From the NCBI GenBank assembly GCA_017430945.1, contig JAFRMB010000056.1, forward strand, positions 1 through 43,012: DNA of 43,012 bases. The letters run 5' to 3'. The position numbers were made by a program, and so were the translations under genes. Positions 1-7,643 of this stretch are shown piece after piece. Within the stretch, counting starts at the first letter, position 1. Each line of letters begins with the position of its first letter. The stretch comes from Clostridia bacterium. GTDB taxonomy: Bacteria > Bacillota_A > Clostridia > Christensenellales > Aristaeellaceae. The notes under the pieces are model-generated. The model made no database searches. It was not told the DNA's origin and saw only the letters and a list, made by a program, of their open reading frames with translations.

Positions 1-762
1 AAGCCATTTCAGGTAGTTGTAGATGGTCTCCACGGAGAGGGAACGCTTCTCGCCCTTCAGCAATCTGACGATGCTGTTGGCTGAAAAGGTCTTCCCGACA
101 TTTTCGATGATGAATCGCACGACGCGATCAAACAGTGCCTTGTTTCTGATCCTGTGTCGCCTGGAAATGTCCCGCGTGACAACGGCAGTATAGATGTCAT
201 CCACGATCTGCCAGGCGGAGCGCGTGTCAAAGCGACTTATTCCAATGACCGGAAAGCCACCGTATTGCAGGTGATCCTCAAACGCGGAATAGCGATCTTC
301 GGCGTCCTTGAACGCCATGAATTCGCGCAGAGACAGCGTATAGACCGGGATGGACACATAGCGGCCCGACAGGTAGGTAGAGATTTCGCTCGACATCAGC
401 TTGGAATTGGAGCCGGTGACATAGATGTCCACGTCAGCGCTTTCCATCAGGGTATTGACCACCTTTTCCCAGCCATCGATCTCCTGAAGTTCATCCAGAA
501 AGAGATAACAGCGCCCTTTCCCGTCTATCGCGGACAGGAGATCGGCATACATATCCTTTGACAGAAAGTCCTCGCCATATTCGACAGAGGCGTAGTTTCT
601 GCCAATGATGTTCTCTGCTTTGATGCCTCGATCCAGGAACTCTTCCTTCATCATTTCCAATATGGTGGACTTCCCACAGCGACGAACACCGGAAAGAATT
701 TTTACCAGCGGCGCGTCTACAAAGGGCAGTATCGCGTCCACATAATCGGGCCGACGGATCAT
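1..762 (-). CDS. DUF4143-type AAA ATPase (partial, runs off left edge)
   Basis: 254 codons are open from an ATG at 762 to the window edge, so the C-terminal end is missing. The protein starts MIRRPDYVDAILPFVDAP and has a Walker A motif GVRRCGKST at residues 25-33, a Walker B-like stretch YLFLDELQEI, and the sensor-like TGSNSKL followed by LSGRY. This order is typical of the ATP-binding proteins that carry a C-terminal DUF4143 domain (AAA_14 family). Their cellular role is unclear, and some resemble antitoxin or defence-associated ATPases. The start is supported by GAGGAG 8 nt upstream and by a TTGATA-17-TATACT promoter. The coding region and its upstream AT-rich spacer look lower in GC than most of the window, which may indicate acquisition. 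Family assignment is solid; function is unknown. Confidence 0.85.
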   Translation of the reverse strand, partial: MIRRPDYVDAILPFVDAPLVKILSGVRRCGKSTILEMMKEEFLDRGIKAENIIGRNYASVEYGEDFLSKDMYADLLSAIDGKGRCYLFLDELQEIDGWEKVVNTLMESADVDIYVTGSNSKLMSSEISTYLSGRYVSIPVYTLSLREFMAFKDAEDRYSAFEDHLQYGGFPVIGISRFDTRSAWQIVDDIYTAVVTRDISRRHRIRNKALFDRVVRFIIENVGKTFSANSIVRLLKGEKRSLSVETIYNYLKWL

Positions 763-796
763 TCTCACCACTCCTCATTCGCGCATTTCCAGCTAT

Positions 797-825
797 AGTA
801 TATCAAAAAAGAATTCAAATATCAA
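797..825 (-). promoter_or_regulatory. Sigma-A promoter of the DUF4143 ATPase
   Basis: On the minus strand TTGATA (825-820) and TATACT (802-797) are separated by 17 nt, 35 nt upstream of the ATG at 762. Confidence 0.65.
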
Positions 826-1067
826 TGCTTTTTACTTCTATAAGCTTAAAATTATTCGTTCAGTCTATACTTTCTATGCAATAAGAAGTAGTTTTATGTG
901 TCACGGGTTCTTTCGTCTTGCCAATAATCAATGATTTTCCTATGCCGGAAGGCGGACGATGCCATGACATCAGGGCCAAGAGAGAAGTCGATCACCGGAA
1001 CACAAGACATAAAACCATCCCCAGGACACGAGATGACAGCCGACATCTTCCCTTGCGATCCGGTTTG

Positions 1068-1076
1068 TGCTATACT
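1068..1076 (+). promoter_or_regulatory. Extended -10 promoter of the HAD gene
   Basis: TGCTATACT matches an extended -10 element (TGnTATAAT-like). No good -35 lies at the usual distance. It sits about 50 nt upstream of the TTG start at 1125. Confidence 0.45.
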
Positions 1077-1124
1077 GACCGCATACGAGCAATTGCAAGG
1101 GACCGATCCGGGAGGATGAGAAGC

Positions 1125-1820
1125 TTGATAAAAGCGGTATTGATCGACATCGATGATACACTGCTCAGTTTTTCTGCGTGTGTCAAAGAGGCCATGCGCG
1201 ATGGTTTCTCATCGTTCGGATTAAGACCCTATACCGATGCCATGTTTCCCGTCTTTGAAAGGATCAACAACGCGCTATGGAGACAGCTCGAGCAGGGAAC
1301 GCTGACTTTTGAAGAACTGATGAAGTGCAGGTGGGATCTGATCTTCAAAGAGCTCGGGATAGACTTTGACGGAAGCGTATTTGAAGCGTACTTTCGAAGA
1401 AAGCTCTATGACAGTGCCATACCCGAAGACGGCGCCGCGGATCTGTTGGAATACTTAAGTCGCAAATACACCCTGTGTGTCGCGAGCAACGGTCCCTATG
1501 AGCAGCAGATGAACCGTCTCCGGGCGGGAAAGATGAGCGGCTTTTTTTCACACTTTTTTATCTCATCCCAGATCGGCGCGCAAAAGCCGAGCAGACCGTT
1601 TTTCGACTATTGTTTCAGCGTTTTGAGAGGATCCGCATTCCCCCGGCTGGTACCTGAAGAAGTGATGATCATCGGCGATTCGATCTCTTCAGATATATCC
1701 GGCGGGCGCGACTATGGCATGCGCACCTGTCTCTATCAAAAAATCACCGCGCCCGAAGGCGACAGCTGCGGGGCGGATCATGTGGTCAGGCGCCTTGCCG
1801 AGATCCGGAATATCCTGTGA
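1125..1820 (+). CDS. HAD-superfamily hydrolase (YjjG-like phosphatase)
   Basis: 231 residues. All four HAD motifs are visible: I, LIDIDDTL near the N-terminus (nucleophile Asp8 and Asp10); II, ASNG; III, the lysine in GAQKP; IV, IIGDSISSD. The size and the DIDDTLLSF motif resemble the YjjG/YfnB group of pyrimidine 5'-nucleotidases and other small-molecule phosphatases, but the substrate cannot be read from sequence. I chose the TTG at 1125 because GGAGG at 1111-1115 lies 9 nt upstream and motif I then sits at the expected distance from the N-terminus. The in-frame ATG at 1116 directly abuts the GGAGG, and a longer in-frame extension to 918 has no ribosome binding site and no HAD similarity. 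It appears to be a single-gene unit. Confidence 0.85.
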   Translation: MIKAVLIDIDDTLLSFSACVKEAMRDGFSSFGLRPYTDAMFPVFERINNALWRQLEQGTLTFEELMKCRWDLIFKELGIDFDGSVFEAYFRRKLYDSAIPEDGAADLLEYLSRKYTLCVASNGPYEQQMNRLRAGKMSGFFSHFFISSQIGAQKPSRPFFDYCFSVLRGSAFPRLVPEEVMIIGDSISSDISGGRDYGMRTCLYQKITAPEGDSCGADHVVRRLAEIRNIL

Positions 1821-1996
1821 CTTACAGGTCATGACAACGGAGACGATCCGCTTTGAACGATGCTGCGGCGAAAGCTCGCTGGCATACGATCCGGCAGGCG
1901 CGTTGTGTCCTTCCCCATCCGCAAGTCCTCCGGCGCATCGCGCTCTGTCGTATGATCCCCCGGAATGAATCGACACGGTCTCCGCGCTTCGGACCA

Positions 1997-2026
1997 TTGA
2001 CAAACGGCGGTCAGATATGGTAAGTT
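1997..2026 (+). promoter_or_regulatory. Candidate promoter for the trigger-factor-like gene
   Basis: A perfect TTGACA at 1997-2002 is followed after 18 nt by a weak TAAGTT (2021-2026). The -35 is convincing and the -10 is not. The rest of the 239-nt gap 1821-2059 shows nothing recognisable. Confidence 0.4.
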
Positions 2027-2059
2027 TGTGCCATCACCAAAGATCGGAGCGTCACGACC

Positions 2060-3013
2060 ATGCTGAATTACAAGGGACTTCACGCGACACTGGAGCGGCT
2101 CATCGTATCCGAAGCGCAGGTGGACCGCCAGATCGAACAGCTGATCCAACAGAACCCCCGCATCATCCCGGTCACCGACCGGCCGAGTCAGGCGGGCGAC
2201 GAGCTGGTGCTGGACTATGCGGGCTTCGCGGACGGGCAGCGATTTGAAGGCGGCACCGCCGAAAAGCAGACGCTCACCCTGGGGAGCGGCACCTTCATCC
2301 CCGGCTTTGAGGAGCAGCTGATCGGGCATCGCGTCGGCGACCGCGTGGACGTGCGCGTCACCTTCCCCGCCCAGTATCACGCGGCGGCCCTCGCGGGCAG
2401 ACCTGCCGTGTTCAAGTGCACCATACACGAGATCCGGATCAAGCAGCCCAGCGCCCCGGACGACGCGTTCGCGCAGAGGGTCGCCGGCCTCGACAGCTTC
2501 GAGGCGCTGCGCAGGAGCATGCGCGATGGTCTGCAGGCCTATGCCGACCAGCAGGCCGAGGAGGATCTTCAGAGGCGCCTGCTGGACATAGCGATGGCAG
2601 ACTATGACTGCGATGTTTCCGACGCGCAGATCGATGCCGCCGTGTCGCAGCAGATCCGCACCCTCGAGGCGCAGCTCCGGCAACAGGGGCTGACGCTGGA
2701 GGCCTATTGCCGGTTCACCGGCAAGACGGAAGCGCAGCTCCGCGAGGACGCCCGGCCGGATGCGATAACGGCCGTGCGCCGCCAGAGCGCCATCGTGGAG
2801 ATCGCCGCAGCCGAAAGCGTAGCGGCAGACGACGCGTCGGTGGCCGAGGCCATCCGGATCATCTGCCGCCAGAACGGCCTTACGCCGGAGCAGCTCGAGG
2901 GCATGCTGGATGCACAGGCCCAGAGCGCCATCATACAAAACGTCGTCACGGCGAAGGTGCTCCAGCTGATCCGCGAGAACGCCGTCGTGGACACCGTCGA
3001 AAAGCAGGCGTGA
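2060..3013 (+). CDS. Trigger-factor-like PPIase/chaperone lacking the ribosome-binding domain
   Basis: 317 residues. Residues about 45-130 form an FKBP-type peptidyl-prolyl isomerase domain with trigger-factor hallmarks: DYAGFADGQRFEGG, LGSGTFIPGFEEQLIG and FKCTIHEI. Residues about 131-317 match the helical C-terminal chaperone domain. Full-length trigger factor is about 430 residues and begins with a domain carrying the ribosome-docking GFRxGxxP signature. That whole domain is absent here: the protein opens with LNYKGLHATLERLIV, which normally lies at the domain boundary. The start at 2060 has only a weak GGAG 10 nt upstream, but no upstream in-frame sequence encodes the missing part. It is probably an off-ribosome chaperone or isomerase paralogue. 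The following MATE gene starts 61 nt downstream and may be co-transcribed. Confidence 0.85.
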   Translation: MLNYKGLHATLERLIVSEAQVDRQIEQLIQQNPRIIPVTDRPSQAGDELVLDYAGFADGQRFEGGTAEKQTLTLGSGTFIPGFEEQLIGHRVGDRVDVRVTFPAQYHAAALAGRPAVFKCTIHEIRIKQPSAPDDAFAQRVAGLDSFEALRRSMRDGLQAYADQQAEEDLQRRLLDIAMADYDCDVSDAQIDAAVSQQIRTLEAQLRQQGLTLEAYCRFTGKTEAQLREDARPDAITAVRRQSAIVEIAAAESVAADDASVAEAIRIICRQNGLTPEQLEGMLDAQAQSAIIQNVVTAKVLQLIRENAVVDTVEKQA

Positions 3014-3074
3014 CGCCGCAGACGGGATCTTTTGAAGACCGCGCTTTCCGGCGCGCGGCGGGAGGGATGGACCG

Positions 3075-4475
3075 TTGGACCGCGAGGATCGCAGGCACGT
3101 GCTCGGGATCGTGCTGAGTCTGGCCTGGCCCACGATGCTGGAACAGTGGCTCCAGGTCGCGGCGCAGTACGTGGACGCCGCCATGGTCGGCCGGTTGGGC
3201 GCCGCGGCGACCGCCACCGTCGGCGCGACCACCACCATCAACTGGCTCGTCGGCAGTTCCCTGTCTGCGCTTGGCATCGGCTTTCTGGCCTACATCGCAA
3301 GGGAATACGGCGCGAAGCGCTACGACAACGCCGCGCGTGCCGCGGCCCAGTCCGTCTCCGCCGCGCTGATCGCCGGTCTGGCCTTCATGCTGCTCGCGCT
3401 CGGGCTGAGCGATCATATCCCGCGCTGGATGCAGGCTCCGCCGGAGATCCGGGCGGCCGCCGGACGTTACTTCTTCATCATATACACGCCCGTGCTGTTC
3501 CGCGCGGCGTCGGTGATCTTCGGCATGGTGCTTCGCGCGTCCGGGGACACCCGCACGCCGATGAAGTGCAACTTGATCGCAAACCTCGTGAACGTGGTGC
3601 TCAATTATCTGCTGATCTACGAGCCGCACACGGTGCGGCTGTTCGGGATGCGCGTCAGCGTGCCCGGCGCAGGCCTCGGCGTCACGGGCGCGGCCATCGG
3701 CACGGCGGTGTCGCTGGTCGTGTGCGGGCTGCTGATGGCGCGCGCGCTGTGGCGGCACCCGCAGCTGTCCCCCGCGGGACGCAGCCTCCGGCCCGATCCC
3801 GAGATCATGAAGCCGTGTCTTCGCGTTGCGCTGCCGGCGGCGCTCCAGCGCTTCGGCACCTCGTTCGGCTACGTGGCGTTCGCCTCCGTCATCAACGGCA
3901 TCGGCACCGTCGCCACCGCGGCCCACAGCATCGCCAATACGGCTGAATCCGCATTCTACATCCCCGCCTACGGCATACAGACGGCCGCCGCCACATTGTC
4001 GGGCAACGCCAGCGGCATGCGGGATCAGCGCTACATGCGCTCTGTCACGAAGACGCTGCTCGTCCTGGAGGCGGCGCTGATGACCGCGTCCGGCGCGGCG
4101 CTGTTCGCGATGTCCGAATGGATGATGGGGCTGTTCAGCTCGGATCCGGCAGTCATATCCCTCGGCGCGGTCGTGCTGCGCATGGTCGCCGTCACCGAGC
4201 CGCTCTACGGCGTCGCCGTCGTGCTGGAGGGCATCTTCCAGGGCGTGGGCGACACCCTGTACGCCTTCGGCTGCAACGTCGCGGGCATGTGGGGCGTGCG
4301 CGTTCTGGGCACCTTCGTCGCCGTGCGGCTGCTGGGTCACGGTCTGCCCGCGGCGTGGGGATGCATGATCGCGCACAACATACTGCTGTTCGTCCTGTTC
4401 CTCATCCACTACAGAAGCGGACGATGGAACCCGCTGCTCGGCGGGAGCGGCCGGGCGCCGCGGCTTCAGCGGTAG
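3075..4475 (+). CDS. MATE family multidrug efflux transporter
   Basis: 466 residues with about 12 hydrophobic segments. The N-terminal LAWPTMLEQWLQVAAQYVDA and the VGRLGAAATATVGA stretch are characteristic of MATE (MOP superfamily) exporters, as is FGMVLRASGDTRTP. Members use Na+ or H+ gradients to export cationic drugs or metabolites; the substrate is not predictable here. Translation begins at TTG 3075, with GGGAGG at about 3060-3065 placed 9 nt upstream; the nearby ATG at 3067 is in another frame. The 3' end overlaps the convergent epimerase gene by 10 nt. Length and topology are normal for the family. Confidence 0.93.
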   Translation: MDREDRRHVLGIVLSLAWPTMLEQWLQVAAQYVDAAMVGRLGAAATATVGATTTINWLVGSSLSALGIGFLAYIAREYGAKRYDNAARAAAQSVSAALIAGLAFMLLALGLSDHIPRWMQAPPEIRAAAGRYFFIIYTPVLFRAASVIFGMVLRASGDTRTPMKCNLIANLVNVVLNYLLIYEPHTVRLFGMRVSVPGAGLGVTGAAIGTAVSLVVCGLLMARALWRHPQLSPAGRSLRPDPEIMKPCLRVALPAALQRFGTSFGYVAFASVINGIGTVATAAHSIANTAESAFYIPAYGIQTAAATLSGNASGMRDQRYMRSVTKTLLVLEAALMTASGAALFAMSEWMMGLFSSDPAVISLGAVVLRMVAVTEPLYGVAVVLEGIFQGVGDTLYAFGCNVAGMWGVRVLGTFVAVRLLGHGLPAAWGCMIAHNILLFVLFLIHYRSGRWNPLLGGSGRAPRLQR

Positions 4476-5539
4476 TACTTCGCATACCACTCCGCGAAAC
4501 GGCTCAGTCCCTCGCGAACGCCGATCCGGGGCGTAAAGCCATAGTCGCGCGCCAGCGCGTCGGTGTCCGCATAGGTCACAGGCACGTCGCCCGGCTGCAT
4601 CGGCACCAGCGCCTTGTGCGCTTCGAAATCAAAATCCCGGTGCAGCACGCCGAAGCGGACCAGCGCCTCCTGGAGCGCATCGACGAAATCCAGCAGGTCG
4701 ACCGGCGTGCCGCCGCCGATGTTGTAGACCGCGCAGGGCGGCACGGGCAGCCCGTCCTCGCCCGTCTGTCGGGACGGCGCGCCGGCCATCACCCGCAGCA
4801 CACCCTCCACGATGTCGTCGATATAGGTGAAGTCGCGCTTGCAGTTGCCGTAGTTGAAGATCCGGATCGTCTCCCCCTTGACGAGCTTCTGTGTCGCGGA
4901 AAAGTAGAACATATCCGGCCGGCCGGCGGGACCGTATACGGTGAAAAACCTGAGGCCCGTGGTAGGTATATCGTAGAGCTTCGCGTATGCGTGCGCCAGC
5001 AACTCGTCGGACTTCTTGGTGGCCGCGTACAGGCTCACCGGGTGATCCACGCGGTCGTCCGTCGAAAACGGCACCTTTTTGTTGCCGCCGTAGACCGATG
5101 AAGACGAGGCGTACACCAGGTGCGCCACGCCCTTCGCCCCGCCGTCATAGCTGTGGCGGCAGGCCTCCAGGATATTGTAGAAGCCGATGATGTTGGACTC
5201 TATGTAGACATCCGGATGATCGATGGAATAGCGGACGCCTGCCTGCGCCGCCAGGTTGACCACGACATCGAAGCGATGCCTGTCGAACAGCCCGTCCACG
5301 AGCGCCTTGTCCGCGATGCTTCCGCGTACGAACGTGAATCGGCCATCGGCGTCCAGCGCCCTCAGGCGCTCCAGCCGGTCTTCCTTGAGCGCGACATCAT
5401 AGTAGTCGCTCATGTTGTCCAGGCCGATGACCTCAGCGCCCGGATGCCTCAGCAACAGCTGCTCGCACAGATTGGCGCCGATAAACCCCGCAGCGCCGGT
5501 GACGAGGATCGCGCTGCCGTCAAGATCGATATGCTGCAT
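4466..5539 (-). CDS. NAD-dependent UDP-glucuronate 4-epimerase family protein
   Basis: 357 residues of the extended short-chain dehydrogenase/reductase type. The NAD-binding GAAGFIG motif is at 15-21 and the catalytic YxxxK pair at Tyr171/Lys175 (SLYAATKK), preceded by YASSSSVYG. The stretches FFTVYGPAGRPDM and RDFTYIDDIVEG are typical of UDP-GlcA 4-epimerases, which make UDP-galacturonate for capsule or exopolysaccharide. Related UDP-glucose 4-epimerases cannot be excluded without alignment. GGGAGG precedes the ATG, and a TTGATT-17-TAGAAT promoter lies just upstream. The gene is monocistronic as far as can be seen; the GT2 and TraX genes a few kb away on the same strand could be part of the same surface-glycan function, but this is inference. 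Confidence 0.9.
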   Translation of the reverse strand: MQHIDLDGSAILVTGAAGFIGANLCEQLLLRHPGAEVIGLDNMSDYYDVALKEDRLERLRALDADGRFTFVRGSIADKALVDGLFDRHRFDVVVNLAAQAGVRYSIDHPDVYIESNIIGFYNILEACRHSYDGGAKGVAHLVYASSSSVYGGNKKVPFSTDDRVDHPVSLYAATKKSDELLAHAYAKLYDIPTTGLRFFTVYGPAGRPDMFYFSATQKLVKGETIRIFNYGNCKRDFTYIDDIVEGVLRVMAGAPSRQTGEDGLPVPPCAVYNIGGGTPVDLLDFVDALQEALVRFGVLHRDFDFEAHKALVPMQPGDVPVTYADTDALARDYGFTPRIGVREGLSRFAEWYAKYYR

Positions 5540-5573
5540 GTGGCACGCCTCCCTTTATTCATGTTCATGGTCC

Positions 5574-5602
5574 ATTCTATACCAAATACGCTCGGAAATC
5601 AA
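5574..5602 (-). promoter_or_regulatory. Sigma-A promoter of the epimerase gene
   Basis: On the minus strand TTGATT (5602-5597), a 17-nt spacer and TAGAAT (5579-5574) lie 35 nt upstream of the ATG at 5539. Confidence 0.6.
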
Positions 5603-5642
5603 CCGCATCGCCCGCTGCAACGCAGGGTTGCTTCAACGATAT

Positions 5643-5670
5643 GCGGGGGACGCCGCACGGCGTCCCCCGC
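5643..5670. terminator. Perfect GC hairpin downstream of the symporter gene, no U-tract
   Basis: A 12-bp perfect stem (5643-5654 with 5659-5670) closes a 4-nt GCAC loop, 35 nt beyond the symporter stop codon. Neither strand has a U-tract, so intrinsic termination is uncertain; it could be a 3'-end stabilising hairpin. Confidence 0.45.
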
Positions 5671-5704
5671 TTGATCTGTTACGGTCCCGTCCCGCGCGTT
5701 CGGC

Positions 5705-7261
5705 TCACGCCTTCTCGGACTCGCCGAGCGAATCGCGCGCGGAGACGACCACCTTGCGCTCATAACCGGCGAAGGCAAAATTCACCAGAGCCGCCTCCGG
5801 CTTGGGCGTGAACAGGCTGACGAGCGGTACGATGACCATGCCGGCCAGCATGGCGAACGCGCCGCAGTTGATCGGGCTCTGCAGCCACACCGGGAAGATC
5901 GGCTTGGCCAGCATGTTCAGCACCATGATCCCGGCGCCGAAGATCATGCTGCACCAGGCGGATGCCGCCGTGGCCTTTTTCATGTACAGGCCATACATGA
6001 ACGGCGCCAGGAAAGCGCCGGCCAGCGCGCCCCAGGAGATGCCCATCAGCTGAGCGATGAAGTTCACCGTGGTGCTGTATTGCACGATGGCGATGATCAC
6101 GGACACCAGTATGAACACGACGATCAGCAGGCGCATGATCATGACCTGTTTTTTCTCGTCCATGTCGTGGATGATGTTGTCCTTCAGGAAATCCAGCGTC
6201 AGCGTGGAGCTCGAAGCCAGCACCAGCGAGGACAGCGTGGACATGGATGCCGAAAGCACCAGGATCACGATGACGCCGAGCAGGAAGGGCGAAAGGCCCT
6301 CGAGCATCGTGGGCACCACGGAATCGTAGCCGCCGGCCGGCACGCCCGTGCCCATCGGGTCGATGGTCGCGGAGAACAGCCTGCCGAAGCCGCCCAGGAA
6401 GTAGCAGCCGCCGGCGACCACCAGCGCGAAGATCGTGGATATGATGGTGCCCTTGGCGATGGCGTTCTCAGACTTGATGGCGTAGAACTTCTGGACCATC
6501 TGGGGAAGGCCCCAGGTGCCCAGCGAGGTCAGTATGACGACGCCCAGCAGGTTGATCGGATCCGGGCCGAAGAACGAAGAGAATGCGCCGGTCATGCCCT
6601 CATAGGGCACCTCGGACAGGCCCTTGTAGGCGGCCATGAAGCCCCCGTTGGTCTTCATCACCGCCGCGATCACGGCGACGATGCCGACCAGCATGATGAT
6701 GCCCTGGATAAAGTCGTTGATCGCCGTGGCCATGTAGCCGCCCGCGATGACGTACACGCCCGTCAGGATGGCCATCAGGATGATGCAGACGGTGTAGTCG
6801 ATGTTGAAGGCCATGCCGAACAGGCGCGACAGGCCGTTGTACAGCGAGGCGGTGTAAGGGATCAGGAAGATGAATATGAGCACCGAAGCGCCGATCTTCA
6901 GCGCGTAGCTGTCATATCGCTTGCCCAGATACTCCGGCATGGTGGCCGCGTTCAGCTGCTGCGTCATGATGCGCGTGCGCCGGCCCAGCACCACCCACGC
7001 CAGGAGCGAGCCGAGGAACGCGTTGCCGAGGCCGATCCAGGTCGAAGCGATGCCGTACTTCCAGCCGAACTGACCCGCGTAGCCGACGAAAATGACCGCC
7101 GAGAAATACGACGTGCCGTAGGCGAATGCCGTGAGCCACGGACCCACCTTGCGGCCGCCCAGCACGAATCCGTTGACGTCCGTGGCGTGCTTCCGGCTGA
7201 AAAAGCCGACGCCGATCATGATCGCGAAAAAAACTACCAGCATGAAGAGCTTGATGAACAT
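5705..7261 (-). CDS. Sodium:solute symporter (SSS family), T-box regulated
   Basis: 518 residues, about 13 membrane segments. The N-terminus has the family signature area FVLGGRKVGPWLTAFAYGTS, and GGYMATAINDFIQG is typical of SSS (PutP/PanF-like) members. These proteins import small organic solutes with Na+. The chosen ATG at 7261 has GGAGG 8-9 nt upstream and an immediate membrane segment; an in-frame ATG at 7300 falls at the edge of the leader terminator. The upstream T-box leader (7306-7580) reads as Tyr-specific, so uptake of tyrosine, a related aromatic compound or a tyrosine-containing peptide is the best functional guess. The family alone would only suggest proline, pantothenate or similar. 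The T-box reading narrows but does not prove the substrate. Confidence 0.9.
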   Translation of the reverse strand: MFIKLFMLVVFFAIMIGVGFFSRKHATDVNGFVLGGRKVGPWLTAFAYGTSYFSAVIFVGYAGQFGWKYGIASTWIGLGNAFLGSLLAWVVLGRRTRIMTQQLNAATMPEYLGKRYDSYALKIGASVLIFIFLIPYTASLYNGLSRLFGMAFNIDYTVCIILMAILTGVYVIAGGYMATAINDFIQGIIMLVGIVAVIAAVMKTNGGFMAAYKGLSEVPYEGMTGAFSSFFGPDPINLLGVVILTSLGTWGLPQMVQKFYAIKSENAIAKGTIISTIFALVVAGGCYFLGGFGRLFSATIDPMGTGVPAGGYDSVVPTMLEGLSPFLLGVIVILVLSASMSTLSSLVLASSSTLTLDFLKDNIIHDMDEKKQVMIMRLLIVVFILVSVIIAIVQYSTTVNFIAQLMGISWGALAGAFLAPFMYGLYMKKATAASAWCSMIFGAGIMVLNMLAKPIFPVWLQSPINCGAFAMLAGMVIVPLVSLFTPKPEAALVNFAFAGYERKVVVSARDSLGESEKA

Positions 7262-7301
7262 TGGGTCTTCCTCCTTCGTCGTCGATACCACGGAAGACAT
7301 G

Positions 7302-7333
7302 AAAACGCCCTCCGTGCCGTTGCACAGAGGGCG
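7302..7333 (-). terminator. T-box-controlled intrinsic terminator
   Basis: On the minus strand CGCCCTCTGTGC, a 4-nt loop and GCACGGAGGGCG form a 12-bp near-perfect stem followed by TTTT, just upstream of the symporter ribosome binding site. Its 5' arm also takes part in the antiterminator. Confidence 0.85.
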
Positions 7334-7580
7334 GTCAATGCCGCGGTACCACCTCTATTCGACGCCCTCTCGCGAAAGGCGTCCTCATCGGGTACGGCCC
7401 AGCGGGCGTATACCCTATCGATGTAACGGTCGAGCTCCGTCGCAGCCTACCGGCCCATCCGGGCTTTGGGTGCGCAGCTCTGGGAATGTATTCGGACGAT
7501 CCTCGCTTACTGCCTCGCAGCACCCGGCAGCTCTCTTGAAGCGGTGGGATGATCTTACTTGTTTCCCGTCATTGCTTTAT
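7306..7580 (-). promoter_or_regulatory. T-box riboswitch leader, specifier UAC (Tyr), for the symporter
   Basis: The minus strand carries the T-box core AGGTGGTACCGCGGC (7354-7340). Stem I is visible: GGGAA pairs with TTCCC around an internal loop with AGTAA on the 5' side and GAA-TAC-A on the 3' side, giving specifier TAC at 7490-7488. The AAGAGAG kink-turn element and a GCTGCC/GGCAGT apical stem follow. A GAGGGCG segment near 7369-7361 can pair with CGCCCTC (antiterminator), which competes with the terminator at 7302-7333. The UGGU of the T-box bulge fits a tRNA with discriminator A, as tRNA-Tyr has. The leucine T-box at 41300 has the same loop geometry, which supports the specifier position. 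Confidence 0.85.
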
Positions 7581-7586
7581 GCCGAT

Positions 7587-7615
7587 AGTTTACTACGGTA
7601 AAGCGCCATTGTCAA
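7587..7615 (-). promoter_or_regulatory. Sigma-A promoter of the T-box/symporter unit
   Basis: TTGACA (7615-7610), a 17-nt spacer and TAAACT (7592-7587) on the minus strand. The expected start near 7580 gives a leader of about 320 nt before the symporter ATG. Confidence 0.8.
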
Positions 7616-7643
7616 GCCCTCTTCGTTAAAACGAGGAAAAACA

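Larger units (their letters stand above)
763..1124. other. AT-rich divergent intergenic region
   Basis: This 362-nt spacer separates the minus-strand ATPase from the plus-strand HAD gene. Its first 150 nt are much more AT-rich than the rest of the window. It holds the ATPase promoter (797-825) and an extended -10 for the HAD gene (1068-1076). I see no RNA gene or convincing small ORF; reading frames through 918-1115 lack a ribosome binding site. Confidence 0.5.

Noticed and set aside
1829..3277. Long open frame on the minus strand opposite the trigger-factor-like gene
   Set aside because: It has no ribosome binding site or domain similarity and mirrors a well-supported plus-strand gene; high GC makes stop codons rare in that antisense frame.
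2946..4490. 514-codon minus-strand frame opposite the MATE gene
   Set aside because: Composition is Arg/His/Gln-rich antisense of membrane-protein coding sequence, with no family match.
7306..7580. tRNA gene or other structured RNA instead of a riboswitch
   Set aside because: The T-box core, Stem I motifs and antiterminator/terminator pair account for the structure; no cloverleaf is present.
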